Shown here: positions 1 to 8,851 of the stretch, piece after piece | Layout: the number at the start of each line of letters is the position of its first letter | How positions within the stretch are numbered: the first letter of the stretch is position 1 | From: a virus | Reading direction: 5' to 3' (one strand) | Virus record (IMG/VR): IMGVR_UViG_3300030390_001081 | Span: 36,251-67,150 of that record | Length of the DNA: 30,900 nt | Translations under genes and position numbers: made by a program | Notes under the pieces: model-generated | The model's database searches: none | What the model saw: the letters and a program-made list of their open reading frames with translations, nothing else | What the model was told of the DNA's origin: nothing

Positions 1-270
1 GATATGGATTTTTCAGCTATTCCAAATGATCCTGCTACGTGGGGAACTGCTAATTGTCAAATAGGTTCTTTAACTTTTCAACAAAGTAGAGATACTATTA
101 CAGATGAAGTAACTTATAGTAATAGTCCAGTAGGAGCACAAGCTTGGGGTTGGCCTATACATATATGTCACGAAATAGTACAAAATGCAGTTAGATTGAT
201 GACTAGTAATATTGAAAGTGATAATTATCAAAATCAATTTATTGAGGCACAGCAGAGCAAATCAACATAA
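1..270 (+). CDS. Phage structural protein, probable connector/ring type (C-terminal part only)
   Basis: The reading frame is already open at base 1 (GAT before the first ATG at 4), so the true start lies upstream and only about 89 C-terminal residues are visible. The visible part has a WGWPIHICHEIVQNAVRLM stretch followed by NIES. This resembles the 'IVxxAVxLxLENIES' C-terminal helix I associate with small ring/connector proteins of crAss-like phages. It sits directly before the gene whose N-terminus also looks like a ring protein, which fits a capsid-to-neck transition. The terminator-like hairpin after it suggests that it closes the upstream (capsid) transcript. No catalytic motif is visible. 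The structural role is inferred from context and weak pattern memory; the molecular role is uncertain. Confidence 0.6.
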   Translation, partial: DMDFSAIPNDPATWGTANCQIGSLTFQQSRDTITDEVTYSNSPVGAQAWGWPIHICHEIVQNAVRLMTSNIESDNYQNQFIEAQQSKST

Positions 271-294
271 CGAGCTTTTTGCTCCCTGCGCATT

Positions 295-335
295 GATAGG
301 TCTGATTGTTTATACATGACGGCCTATCTTTGTTT
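295..335 (+). terminator. Hairpin plus T-rich tail, possible transcription terminator
   Basis: Bases 295-302 (GATAGGTC) pair with 321-328 (GGCCTATC): seven Watson-Crick pairs and one G-U, with an 18-nt loop. TTTGTTT follows at once. It lies 25 nt after the stop of the upstream gene. A smaller 4-bp stem (GAGC, T5 loop, GCTC) lies at 272-284. The T-tract is interrupted, so termination may be partial. The stem could also be an operator, because its right arm touches the promoter elements that follow. Confidence 0.45.
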
Positions 336-359
336 ATAGAATAATTTATCTTAATTTTG
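329..359 (+). promoter_or_regulatory. Bacteroidota-type promoter (TTTG-N19-TAATTTTG) for the neck/tail gene run
   Basis: TTTG at 329-332 is followed after exactly 19 nt by TAATTTTG at 352-359. This fits the known Bacteroidota primary-sigma consensus (-33 TTTG, -7 TAnnTTTG, about 19 nt apart). The ATG of the next gene begins at 364, four bases after the -7 box, so the transcript would begin at or next to the start codon. A second match to the -7 consensus, TATCTTTG at 325-332, overlaps the -33 box; a TTG at 306-308 is only 16 nt upstream of it. In AT-rich DNA such matches arise by chance, but the location in the only sizeable gap supports it. Confidence 0.55.
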
Positions 360-363
360 CAGT

Positions 364-1260
364 ATGGCTACATTAAATGAAATAGCATATAATATTAAAA
401 ACCTTGCTTATGGAGGTAGTGCTACTACTTCAGAAGAATCTGTAGGTATAAGACAAATAAAATTTTGGATACACTATTACAGAGCTATGCTTATAAAAGA
501 AGAAAGCATGAGCGGTAGAGGTGTAAATACACATTTTTTACAAGAAGTATTATTAGGATCTTTAAAAGATTTTAATTTTAAAAATAAAACTTGGGCAGAT
601 TATGTAACGGAACAAGTTGAAGATCCTTTAGAATTTATTATATTTTCAGAAAGAACAATAAATTTATCTGGAACAGATTCTGAGGTAGTATACAATGAAG
701 ATTATTATGGTAGAGATTTTAAAAATCAACACACTTTTGAAGAAGGTGGTGATTATGGTTTAGCAATTATAAATCTTCCAAATCTTTTGCATGTAGACGG
801 ATACGGTATTAAAAATTTAAGAGTTAGAAGAAATCATAATAGTATTGATTTACCAATTGTTAGTATTAATGAATGGAGAAATAAAAAGTATAATAGATTT
901 ACATCAAAAAGTCCTGCAGCTTCAATATTAATATCTGGAAATGAAGATAAATTAATAGTTGGCAATTTAAAATCTGTATATAGAGAAGCCGCTGGAAATT
1001 ACGATACTCCAATAAGATATAGATTTTATGCTGACGCTTTATATTCAAATCCAACAGACAATGATAGTTGGATTAATGATGATACAAAATATCCAATACC
1101 AGATGTTTTAATAAGTGAGTTAAATAGAAGAATACTTACACAAGAAATGGGCGTTGTAATGCAATCAAAAGAAGATACAATTGATGACGAAAGAGATAGT
1201 ACAAATGTACAGCAGGCGGTACAAGGACAAGTACCTAACCGTCAAAGACGTACACGATAG
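364..1260 (+). CDS. Ring/neck-type virion structural protein
   Basis: This 298-residue protein opens with MATLNEIAYNIKNL. A short linker follows, then RQIKFWIHYYRAMLIKEE at residues 30-47. The pattern (a helix ending in a Gly-rich linker, then 'R-Q-I-x-F-W-I-H-x-Y-R-A-x-L-I') is one I associate with a conserved ring/adaptor structural protein of crAss-like and marine Bacteroidota phages. The middle is mixed alpha/beta and the last ~25 residues are a polar, Arg-rich tail (PNRQRRTR). The start codon lies right behind the promoter and no ribosome binding site is visible. The 3' end overlaps the next gene by up to 77 nt in another frame. Structural assignment is fairly likely; the exact position in the neck is inferred. 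Confidence 0.65.
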   Translation: MATLNEIAYNIKNLAYGGSATTSEESVGIRQIKFWIHYYRAMLIKEESMSGRGVNTHFLQEVLLGSLKDFNFKNKTWADYVTEQVEDPLEFIIFSERTINLSGTDSEVVYNEDYYGRDFKNQHTFEEGGDYGLAIINLPNLLHVDGYGIKNLRVRRNHNSIDLPIVSINEWRNKKYNRFTSKSPAASILISGNEDKLIVGNLKSVYREAAGNYDTPIRYRFYADALYSNPTDNDSWINDDTKYPIPDVLISELNRRILTQEMGVVMQSKEDTIDDERDSTNVQQAVQGQVPNRQRRTR

Positions 1261-1588
1261 TAGTAGTAAGAAATTACCTTATACTAGGTTTTACAAAATA
1301 GTAAAAAGGTTTTTTGAAATATTGTTTAGAGATGTAGTGCAGAGATTAGACCTGGTACATTTACCAAATAAAATGGGTTATATATATTTGGATAAAAAAG
1401 AGCATAAAAGAGCTTTTCATTATAGAATAGATATAAACAAGTCTAATAAAAAAGGAGAAAAAGTAATTTATAAGGTTCCAATACTTGATGATTATTATTA
1501 TAAGATAGTTTGGGTAAGACCACATAAATATAGAAATTGTAAAATAATGCCTTTAACAAAAGTTAAAGAAATAATTAAAAACATTTAA
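1184..1588 (+). CDS. Small basic phage protein, possibly HU/IHF-like or structural
   Basis: The protein has 134 residues from ATG 1184. A TTG lies one codon upstream and another ATG at 1205. No start codon is available after the upstream gene stops at 1260 that would keep the conserved-looking core (KLPYTRFYKIVKRFFEILF, then a LPNKMGYIYL strand), so a real overlap with the previous gene is required. The protein is very rich in Lys, Arg and Tyr. The layout of two helices, a 'VxLPxxMGxxY' strand, basic strands with a YYYKIVW segment and a short C-terminal helix resembles small proteins encoded among crAss-like structural genes. It loosely recalls HU/IHF folds, but I cannot confirm that. It could bind DNA or be a minor neck component. 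Confidence 0.6.
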   Translation: MTKEIVQMYSRRYKDKYLTVKDVHDSSSKKLPYTRFYKIVKRFFEILFRDVVQRLDLVHLPNKMGYIYLDKKEHKRAFHYRIDINKSNKKGEKVIYKVPILDDYYYKIVWVRPHKYRNCKIMPLTKVKEIIKNI

Positions 1589-1589
1589 A

Positions 1590-2051
1590 ATGGCAGATAC
1601 AGACGTAAACGCAGCCGCACTCACGGTAACTATAACAGAATCTTTAGCAGTTGGACATGATGTTACAGCAGATGCAAGAAATTTTGCACAAACAATGACT
1701 CATACATTTGCAACAATAGCTAATGTATCAAAACGTGTTTTAAAATTAGAAAACACAAATTTAACTGAAGTAGCTACATTTGGATCGGGAGAGTCTGTAG
1801 GAACTTTTAAAAGAGCTTCTGTTAAATATATAAGGGTAACCAATTTAGATGGAACAGCAGCTCTGCAAGTAGGTTTAGATGACGAAGACTCTGACGCTGG
1901 TTATACATCAGTAGCTGCTGCTACAAGTATTATGTATACTGGAACTACTGTAGAAGGTGGAACCGATGGATCTACATTAGATAATGCAACTGCTTTAAAA
2001 GTAAAAGGAATTGCTGGACATCAATTAGAAGTGTTTATAGCTTCTACATAA
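1590..2051 (+). CDS. Small beta-rich virion protein, probable decoration or tail component
   Basis: This 153-residue protein is rich in Thr, Ala and Val and starts one base after the previous stop. It has alternating beta-strand patterns, for example YIRVTNLDGTAALQVGL and a C-terminal LEVFIAST. The phrase 'IRVTNLDxT...VGLxDED...YTSV' followed by a Thr/Gly-rich loop and a final 'VEVFIAST'-like strand is of a kind seen in small phage surface proteins with a jelly-roll or beta-sandwich fold. It has no Cys and no signal peptide. Position between neck-type proteins supports a virion role. Family is not recognised with certainty; an auxiliary capsid or neck-decoration protein is most plausible. Confidence 0.55.
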   Translation: MADTDVNAAALTVTITESLAVGHDVTADARNFAQTMTHTFATIANVSKRVLKLENTNLTEVATFGSGESVGTFKRASVKYIRVTNLDGTAALQVGLDDEDSDAGYTSVAAATSIMYTGTTVEGGTDGSTLDNATALKVKGIAGHQLEVFIAST

Positions 2052-2062
2052 AATAATAAATT

Positions 2063-3058
2063 ATGCACACACCTGTTAATAGAGTATTTAATAATGTTTC
2101 TAGAAATCTAGGATTGAATGAATATACAGAACATATAGATACGTGGGCTGAATGGGCTTTCGAAGCAGAGCAATATATTGGTAGTTTAGATACATTTTTA
2201 GAAACAGAAATTACTTATCAATTAGATATTCCTGTAGCTGCAACTGCAGAAATAAAATTTGCAAACAATCCTGTTGATAAAGATTTTATTGAAATAGGTA
2301 GTACAAGATTTTATTTTAGAGATTTATCGTCTGCAGAAAGTTTAGGAGATCAAGACTATATAATATCAATAGCTGCAACTTTAGATTTAACTATGGCTAA
2401 TGTTGTAACTAAAGTATCGACATCATTTTTTGAAAATATAAAAGGTGTTATTCCTGTATGGGATAGTACTACTACAATACTTACATTAACATACGGAAGA
2501 ACTGGAGATGAAGGCAATAATGTAAGTTTAAATACTTCTGGAAACGCAGAAATAACAAAGTTTTTTACAGGAGGTAAAGAAAGAATACATAATAAGCAGG
2601 TAAGACTACCAGACAATATGGTAAAACTTATATCTGTAAGACAAGGTGGAAGCATTATATTTCCTACAAGTGCGCAGTTTAAATCTAAAGTTTCTGAGGG
2701 TTCAAATAGATATTATGTTAATGGTAATAGATTAAACTTTACTAACATAAGTAATACTGCAGATTTAGTTATAACTTATCTTTCTGTACCAATGTCAGAA
2801 GAAGGTTATCCAATGATAAAACAAGGACATGAAGAAGCTATAGCTACATACATTATGTGGAAGTTTAAATTGATAGATTACTATTCTGCAAAAGCACCAC
2901 AATACATTGTTAAAGATTTAGAAAAAAGATGGTATTGGCTATGTGGTCAAGCTAGAGGTAATGATAATATGCCTAACTCATCAGAGTTGTTAAAAATAGG
3001 TAAAGTATTTAATTCTAAAACTAGACCAAGATTATATGATGGTCTTACACAATACTAA
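2063..3058 (+). CDS. Ring/tail-adaptor-type structural protein with an inserted beta domain
   Basis: The N-terminus (residues ~20-55, WAEWAFEAEQYIGS and ITYQLDI) and the part from about residue 175 (HNKQVRLPDNMVKLISVR, then an AIATYIMWKFK helix and RWYWLCGQARG) match the layout of a ring protein of crAss-like phages: a 'W-A-x-E-A-E-x-x-I-G' helix, a 'LPxNxVxLxSV' strand, and a C-terminal helical hairpin. Between them, residues about 58-172 look like an extra domain. It has IEIGSTRFYF, then LTMANVV, then TLTYGRTGDEGNNVSLNT and a final GG. This order recalls the 'ITIGGxxYxF...LANLxxAI...LTAxxxGxxGNxIxL' domain found in many phage tail and neck proteins. The start is 11 nt after the previous stop behind an A/T-only leader. 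The stop overlaps the next ATG (TAATG). Confidence 0.65.
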   Translation: MHTPVNRVFNNVSRNLGLNEYTEHIDTWAEWAFEAEQYIGSLDTFLETEITYQLDIPVAATAEIKFANNPVDKDFIEIGSTRFYFRDLSSAESLGDQDYIISIAATLDLTMANVVTKVSTSFFENIKGVIPVWDSTTTILTLTYGRTGDEGNNVSLNTSGNAEITKFFTGGKERIHNKQVRLPDNMVKLISVRQGGSIIFPTSAQFKSKVSEGSNRYYVNGNRLNFTNISNTADLVITYLSVPMSEEGYPMIKQGHEEAIATYIMWKFKLIDYYSAKAPQYIVKDLEKRWYWLCGQARGNDNMPNSSELLKIGKVFNSKTRPRLYDGLTQY

Positions 3059-6000
3059 TGGCAAAAAAACAACCTAAAGCAAAAATAAAACAAAGCCAAC
3101 CTTCTGGTTTTTTTAAAGGTATGGTGTCTGATGTTGATCCTAGATTACAACCTAAGTCAACATATAGAGATGCGAGAAATATAAAACTTATAAATACAAG
3201 TGGTAATTCGCTTACTATAGAAAATGAGGATGGTAATAAATTAGCTGTCGATTTAGCTGCATTATATCCTAATTATGAATATGACCCAACGGTTATAGAA
3301 TATTTTAGTGAATCGAAAGATGGTACTACTGATAGTCCTTTAGATTTTGCTGGTAATATAGTAGGTCATTATTCATTTAAAAATCAATTACTACTTATTA
3401 TATGTGGTATATTTAGTGATTCTGTTGACGATAAAGATTTTAGAACACAATTTTTATTATTAGAATTTACTCCCAAAGGTAATTTTCGTACATCTACTGA
3501 TTTACGAGTTTGTTATGATAATGTTGGTGAGGTTCCAAATTTAAAAATGGATCCATTAGTAAGTTGTTCTGTAGCTGGTATAGTAGAAAATGAATGCATA
3601 ACAAGAGTATATTGGACAGACAATATGAACTCTTTAAGGTCTTTTTCTTTAAAGGCAGATTTACCTAATTTGTTTATTAATGAATTAGATGTAAAACCAC
3701 AATCAAGATTTTCTCAACCTATTTTAGACGCACAAATATCAGGTGGTTTACTATCTGGATGTTATTCATATTTTTATAAATATGTTACAGATGAAGGTTC
3801 TGTTTCTGGTGTATCTCCATTAAGTAACGTGTATTATGTTTCTGAACATGCAGGTAGTTATATAGGAACATATGGTTCTGCTTCAGGTGTAATTACTGGA
3901 ACTGGTTTACAAATAAAAATAAATGATGTAGATCAAAGATATGATTTTGCAGAAGTTTATGCTGTTTATTGGCAAGATTTAGAAATAGCTCCTACAGTTC
4001 ATGAAGTAGGAACTATACCTATAAGTGGTACAGGAGCAGGAGAAGATATAACATGTTTTCATTCAGTAACAGGACCTCCAGTATCTAATGGTTTAGCAGA
4101 AGTTTTAATACCTTCTAATACTTGGGATGTATGTAAAGATATTGCAATAAAAGATAATATATTATTTGCTGCTAATTTAAAAAGTATAACAAATATAGTA
4201 TCAGCTAAAGAATGGAATGTAAAAGTCCGTAGGTCTTCTTTGTTAAATTTTAGTAATGCAGATCCAGATTATGGTGTATTAACTACTGCTGATCCTTTAA
4301 TAAAAGATTATTATCATGCTTCAGGAAGTTATAATCCTGATAATGTTATAGAACTATTCACTGATGGTTCTTATGAAAAAATGACTTTTAATCATACTTA
4401 TAGGGCGCATAGAGGTGCACATAGGTATATGCCTTTAATGACTGACGGTCCTGTATTGGGAGCGATGTCATATGGATTTCAAGCTACAGGTACAAGTGGT
4501 AACGAGTTAGGTGGATGTAGAGTTTCTTTTAATTTATCAAAAAAATCATCAGACACTACAGGTCCACAAGGTAGAACAACAATTATGTCTTATGGTAGTG
4601 GTAGTGGTGGTTATGGAGATTATTTCACAGAAGCATATACAGATGTAAATCAAGCCAATGGTGATGGATTATATAAAGCAGTATTAAGTAATGTAGGTGG
4701 CGAAAAAGATCCTGGCATTGTAGGTAATAATAGAGGGTATCAAAGAGGAGAAACATATAGATTTGGTGTATTAGTATATGATAAAGCTGGTAATCCAGGT
4801 AATGTATTATATATAGGAGATATACAAATGCCATATCATCACGATACATATTGGCAAAGAGATTTTGGTAATTATGGTGTAGGTTCTTGGGACACGAACG
4901 AAAGAGATGCTTTATATAAAATAGATAGTTACGCAAAAGACTTTAGAGTATCTATAGATGCATCTATGCCAGTTCCAGGTGTTTCAAATAAATATTGTAA
5001 GCCAGATGAAGATATAAATACTGGAAGTTCAAGTCATGGGCCTAAAACTAATTTTTGGTCAACGCCTGGACAATCTCATATTTGGAATTTTGATTTAGGT
5101 TTAATCTTTGAATTTAAAATACCAGATCATGTTAGAGAAAAAATATCTGGGTTTCAAGTAGTAAGAGCACAAAGGAGAGATTCAGATAGAAGTATATTAC
5201 AGCAAGGAGTATTAAAACAAACTGTTTATTATGGAAAAACATTAGCTCAAGATGGATCTAGTACTTCATCTACTGATGAATCAAGTCATGACAGTCCTTT
5301 TTATAGTATGGTACAATTACCATATTCTATTGCTTCAAATCAATCTACAGCATTAGGAGGTCCTACAGCAGTAACAGGTACTGCAACAGGAACAACAAAC
5401 GGAGGTAATATGTTTTGGCCTGAATATGATTTATTTGTGGGAGGTCATTTAGGATTAAATTATTACACTAATGCTTTGTCTCCTGGAGGTAATGCTCAAA
5501 ATTATGCTAGTATTGATGATAATGCACCATTGCAATTACTTGTAATGAAAGATGCAGATGGTTATTTTACTCAAGGCGGTAGTGACAGATTAACTAATTC
5601 AAGATTTTTTGGACAAGATCAATTTGGAATATATACTAACGGAGCTTCAACTTATTCTACAAGACACATGTCTTTAACTTGTTGGGTAATGTATTCTCCT
5701 GATTCAGCATTTGGATTACGTCCTTATAGATTTACTTCACAAGACCATATAAGCATAGTTTCTACAATGAAATTAAGAGATAAAGTAAGAACACAAATTA
5801 GTTCTGAAATATTAGGTAACAATAATTATGGTGGTGTAAGTGGTGCAGTTCGTACATATTTTATGAGTAGTTATAATACTCCAGAAGCTAATGTAGATCA
5901 AGCTAATGAAATTTATCAATATGGTGGTTGGATGGCAACAAATGATAGAGGGGACTATTATAGTAGCATTAAAAGACAAGATAATGCAGAAAGAGCTTCT

Positions 6001-8850
6001 GTAGTCTCAGGACAATGGTCTGTATATGATACATATTTTCATCATTATATATCAGATTGGATTACTGGTGGTGATGGTAATAATAGTTATCTTAATAGTG
6101 ATAGACTTTATGTAACTAGGTCTGATCATAAAACTTTAAATAATTTTAATATACCTACAAATTATGGTGTATTTGGTGGTGTCACTCCTTCCGATCAAAC
6201 TAGTCCTTGGTCGCAAGCGGTAAATGTAGGTAGTGCAAGTATTAGAAAAATGACAGCTCAATACTATAATGGTAACTATTTTAGATTAGCTAGTGGTAAA
6301 CAATTGTATGATGGTGAAATAGTTGATTCATCTTTTTTTGATACATGGAATGATGCGGGTTGGCCTACAGGAGCTAATTCAGGTGGTTTTACTAATCATT
6401 CACTAACATTTGCTCATTTATCAGATGGTGGTGCAGCATGGAGTGAAGGACCTGTTGCACCATATTTAGATGGATCAAACTTTTCTGTAAGTCAAAGTGC
6501 AAAATCTAATAATTCTAATACTAATGGTTTAGTGGGAGGATCTGCTTATCGTTTTATGGGAGAAAGCAATAGATACTCACAAACATATAGTCAAATAAGT
6601 AGAGGCACAAGAGGAATACTTTTAAATATAAGTAAAGCATCAGTCAATCCTTTGTTTCAAGGTAATTTTAATTATTTAAATAGAGAAACAGATAATGATC
6701 ATTTTCAAGGTGCACCTGATTTAGCTAGAGTATTAGTTGATCAAAATTATCATACAAGCAATGGTTCAAAACAAGGTATGGCTAGAAAACATAAAAAAAT
6801 ACCTTATTGTGTTTTAGCTAATATAGTAAGAGATAATCCTGCACAATATGGAGGTAATAGAAAGGATGCTATTGAAAATACAAGATATATAGCTGCTGGT
6901 AATTTTCATCCTATTATAGAAGATAGAGTAGGACATTCATCAATAGTTTTTGGAGGTGATACTTTTGTTACATTGTATTCACATCAAGCTACTACAAGTC
7001 CTTATCCAAGATTTTCTAGATCATCATTTGAAATATTTCCTGTAGAGTCATATGTAAATACTGCACTAAGAAGTGGATTTCATTTAGCTAACAATGATAC
7101 AGAAGTTGGATTTGACCAACAGTCAGAATACGTAAGTAATGATTGGTTGTATAATCCTGTGTATTCACAAGAAAAAAGTTTAAAAAGATTTGTGTCTGTA
7201 AGAGAAACAGATTGTGCTTCTTTAGAATTACCATATCAAATATCATACTCTCAAACAAAATTAAGAGGTGAACCTTATGATGCTTTTAGAACTTTTCCAT
7301 ATTTAAATTTTCACGATGTTGAAGGTGCTTATGGTGAGATTACAGGTTTAATAAATCATAATAATGAAATTTATTTTACACAGGAAAAAGCATTTGGTAA
7401 ATTATTAATTAATCCTAGAACATTTATTAATGATGCCACTACAAGCACACAATTATTTACAGGTCAAGGTCAAACTTTAGAAACGGAACAATATATATCT
7501 AATGTTTATGGCTCAAGACATACAAGAAGTTTAATAAACAGTAATTTAGCTTTATACTTTTTTGATGTAGATAATGAAAAAATTATACAGTTTATAGATA
7601 AAAAAGGATTAAGAGTTTTAAGTGATGAAAAAGGTATAAAGTCGAAATTATCAAGTTATATAAATAAAGGTAGACTAAAAGCTTTTGACAATTATCACGC
7701 AGATACTAATGGTAGAGTTAAAAGAAATGATATGCCTTTAAATTTTATTGGTATACACGGAACTTTTGATTATAAAACAAGAAGAGTTTTTTATACAATA
7801 TTAGATGGACTTAGGGTTGATCCCACAGATAGATCAGATTATCCTGATGGAGATGGAGTTAAGACAGAAGTTATTAATTCAACAACTGTGCCTACTTTAG
7901 GTATAAATCCTTGGATGCCAACGCATAGTGGTGGATATGCTGATAGATGGAGAATTAACAATACTGTTATATATAATGAAGAATTAGATGTCTTTACATC
8001 TTTTTCTGATTTTTGTCCTCCACATTATATAAATCATCAAGGATATATTTATACTACAAAAAATAGATTTGCTTTTAATATTTGGAATGTTTCTTGTGTA
8101 GGCTATCCTGATAGAGTAAATGGCACAGACATTTATTATGTTGGACATCCAGATTATGCTGATGTAAATATGACAACAGCTCAAACAGCTGGAGTTTGGA
8201 AGTCTAACACAATTAAAATGGGTGCTTTACAATTATGGAAGTATGGATCAGGTAATATACCAAATTGGTTTTATGGAGATAGAATGTATACTACAAATAG
8301 TGGCATAAATAATCCTTCAGAAGAATTACAATATGATGCTAATGGTAATGATTTAAGAGAAATAAATTTAAGTTCAAAAATAATACAAACTTCTATTTTA
8401 GATTTTGCAATTAATGATTTTTCTACTGTAAATAAAAAGTTTGATAATTTAAAAATTTACGTTACATCTAAGAAACTAGAAACAGTTGACTTAGGAAACG
8501 TATATCACTATCAAAATAGAGTAAGCGTTGATGGTATTGTTGAACAAGATGATTCAAGTTTTTTTGGATCTTTATTTTATAAAGCTACTTTTACTACAGA
8601 CAATTCCAAATTAGGTGTTTATGCTTTTGAAACAAGAATAGGTATTAATCATAAATATAGAGAAGGAATATTAAGATTTCCATTAAGAACTAATATTTCA
8701 GATATAGTTGATAATGCTGGTAATAATTTGTATGAGTTTGAAAAGTCTAGAATGACAGGAACTTTCCTTACAACAAAACTATATTCGGCTATGGAAGAAA
8801 AATTTAATATCTTTGCAATAAGCTCAAAATTTAGAAAATCATATAATTAA
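3058..8850 (+). CDS. Muzzle/tail-tube-end-type protein, 1930 aa
   Basis: This very long, beta-rich protein (high Gly, Ser, Asn, Tyr) has no signal peptide. It begins with a basic stretch, then GFFKGMVSDVDPRLQPKSTY followed by RDARN (residues ~17-42). This matches the 'F-x-x-G-M-x-x-D-x-x-P-x-L-x-P-x-x-T-Y-x-D-A-x-N' opening of the muzzle (earlier 'tail stabilisation') protein of crAss-like phages, which closes the end of the short tail. The C-terminus (KLYSAMEEKFNIFAISSKFR, then KSYN) also fits the end of that family, as I remember it. At 1930 residues it is longer than the roughly 1300-1500 I recall for gut members, so extra surface domains are likely in the Gly/Ser-rich middle. It is translationally coupled to the ring-type gene before it (TAATG) and one base before the next gene. 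Confidence 0.75.
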   Translation: MAKKQPKAKIKQSQPSGFFKGMVSDVDPRLQPKSTYRDARNIKLINTSGNSLTIENEDGNKLAVDLAALYPNYEYDPTVIEYFSESKDGTTDSPLDFAGNIVGHYSFKNQLLLIICGIFSDSVDDKDFRTQFLLLEFTPKGNFRTSTDLRVCYDNVGEVPNLKMDPLVSCSVAGIVENECITRVYWTDNMNSLRSFSLKADLPNLFINELDVKPQSRFSQPILDAQISGGLLSGCYSYFYKYVTDEGSVSGVSPLSNVYYVSEHAGSYIGTYGSASGVITGTGLQIKINDVDQRYDFAEVYAVYWQDLEIAPTVHEVGTIPISGTGAGEDITCFHSVTGPPVSNGLAEVLIPSNTWDVCKDIAIKDNILFAANLKSITNIVSAKEWNVKVRRSSLLNFSNADPDYGVLTTADPLIKDYYHASGSYNPDNVIELFTDGSYEKMTFNHTYRAHRGAHRYMPLMTDGPVLGAMSYGFQATGTSGNELGGCRVSFNLSKKSSDTTGPQGRTTIMSYGSGSGGYGDYFTEAYTDVNQANGDGLYKAVLSNVGGEKDPGIVGNNRGYQRGETYRFGVLVYDKAGNPGNVLYIGDIQMPYHHDTYWQRDFGNYGVGSWDTNERDALYKIDSYAKDFRVSIDASMPVPGVSNKYCKPDEDINTGSSSHGPKTNFWSTPGQSHIWNFDLGLIFEFKIPDHVREKISGFQVVRAQRRDSDRSILQQGVLKQTVYYGKTLAQDGSSTSSTDESSHDSPFYSMVQLPYSIASNQSTALGGPTAVTGTATGTTNGGNMFWPEYDLFVGGHLGLNYYTNALSPGGNAQNYASIDDNAPLQLLVMKDADGYFTQGGSDRLTNSRFFGQDQFGIYTNGASTYSTRHMSLTCWVMYSPDSAFGLRPYRFTSQDHISIVSTMKLRDKVRTQISSEILGNNNYGGVSGAVRTYFMSSYNTPEANVDQANEIYQYGGWMATNDRGDYYSSIKRQDNAERASVVSGQWSVYDTYFHHYISDWITGGDGNNSYLNSDRLYVTRSDHKTLNNFNIPTNYGVFGGVTPSDQTSPWSQAVNVGSASIRKMTAQYYNGNYFRLASGKQLYDGEIVDSSFFDTWNDAGWPTGANSGGFTNHSLTFAHLSDGGAAWSEGPVAPYLDGSNFSVSQSAKSNNSNTNGLVGGSAYRFMGESNRYSQTYSQISRGTRGILLNISKASVNPLFQGNFNYLNRETDNDHFQGAPDLARVLVDQNYHTSNGSKQGMARKHKKIPYCVLANIVRDNPAQYGGNRKDAIENTRYIAAGNFHPIIEDRVGHSSIVFGGDTFVTLYSHQATTSPYPRFSRSSFEIFPVESYVNTALRSGFHLANNDTEVGFDQQSEYVSNDWLYNPVYSQEKSLKRFVSVRETDCASLELPYQISYSQTKLRGEPYDAFRTFPYLNFHDVEGAYGEITGLINHNNEIYFTQEKAFGKLLINPRTFINDATTSTQLFTGQGQTLETEQYISNVYGSRHTRSLINSNLALYFFDVDNEKIIQFIDKKGLRVLSDEKGIKSKLSSYINKGRLKAFDNYHADTNGRVKRNDMPLNFIGIHGTFDYKTRRVFYTILDGLRVDPTDRSDYPDGDGVKTEVINSTTVPTLGINPWMPTHSGGYADRWRINNTVIYNEELDVFTSFSDFCPPHYINHQGYIYTTKNRFAFNIWNVSCVGYPDRVNGTDIYYVGHPDYADVNMTTAQTAGVWKSNTIKMGALQLWKYGSGNIPNWFYGDRMYTTNSGINNPSEELQYDANGNDLREINLSSKIIQTSILDFAINDFSTVNKKFDNLKIYVTSKKLETVDLGNVYHYQNRVSVDGIVEQDDSSFFGSLFYKATFTTDNSKLGVYAFETRIGINHKYREGILRFPLRTNISDIVDNAGNNLYEFEKSRMTGTFLTTKLYSAMEEKFNIFAISSKFRKSYN

Positions 8851-8851
8851 G

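Noticed and set aside
272-284. GAGC-TTTTT-GCTC mini-hairpin as the main terminator
   Set aside because: Only four base pairs and the T-run is in the loop, not after the stem; the 295-328 stem is the better candidate.
4625-4936. 103-codon minus-strand frame, very rich in His, Leu and Tyr
   Set aside because: The composition is the reverse complement of Gly/Asn/Asp-rich muzzle codons; nested in a well-supported gene.
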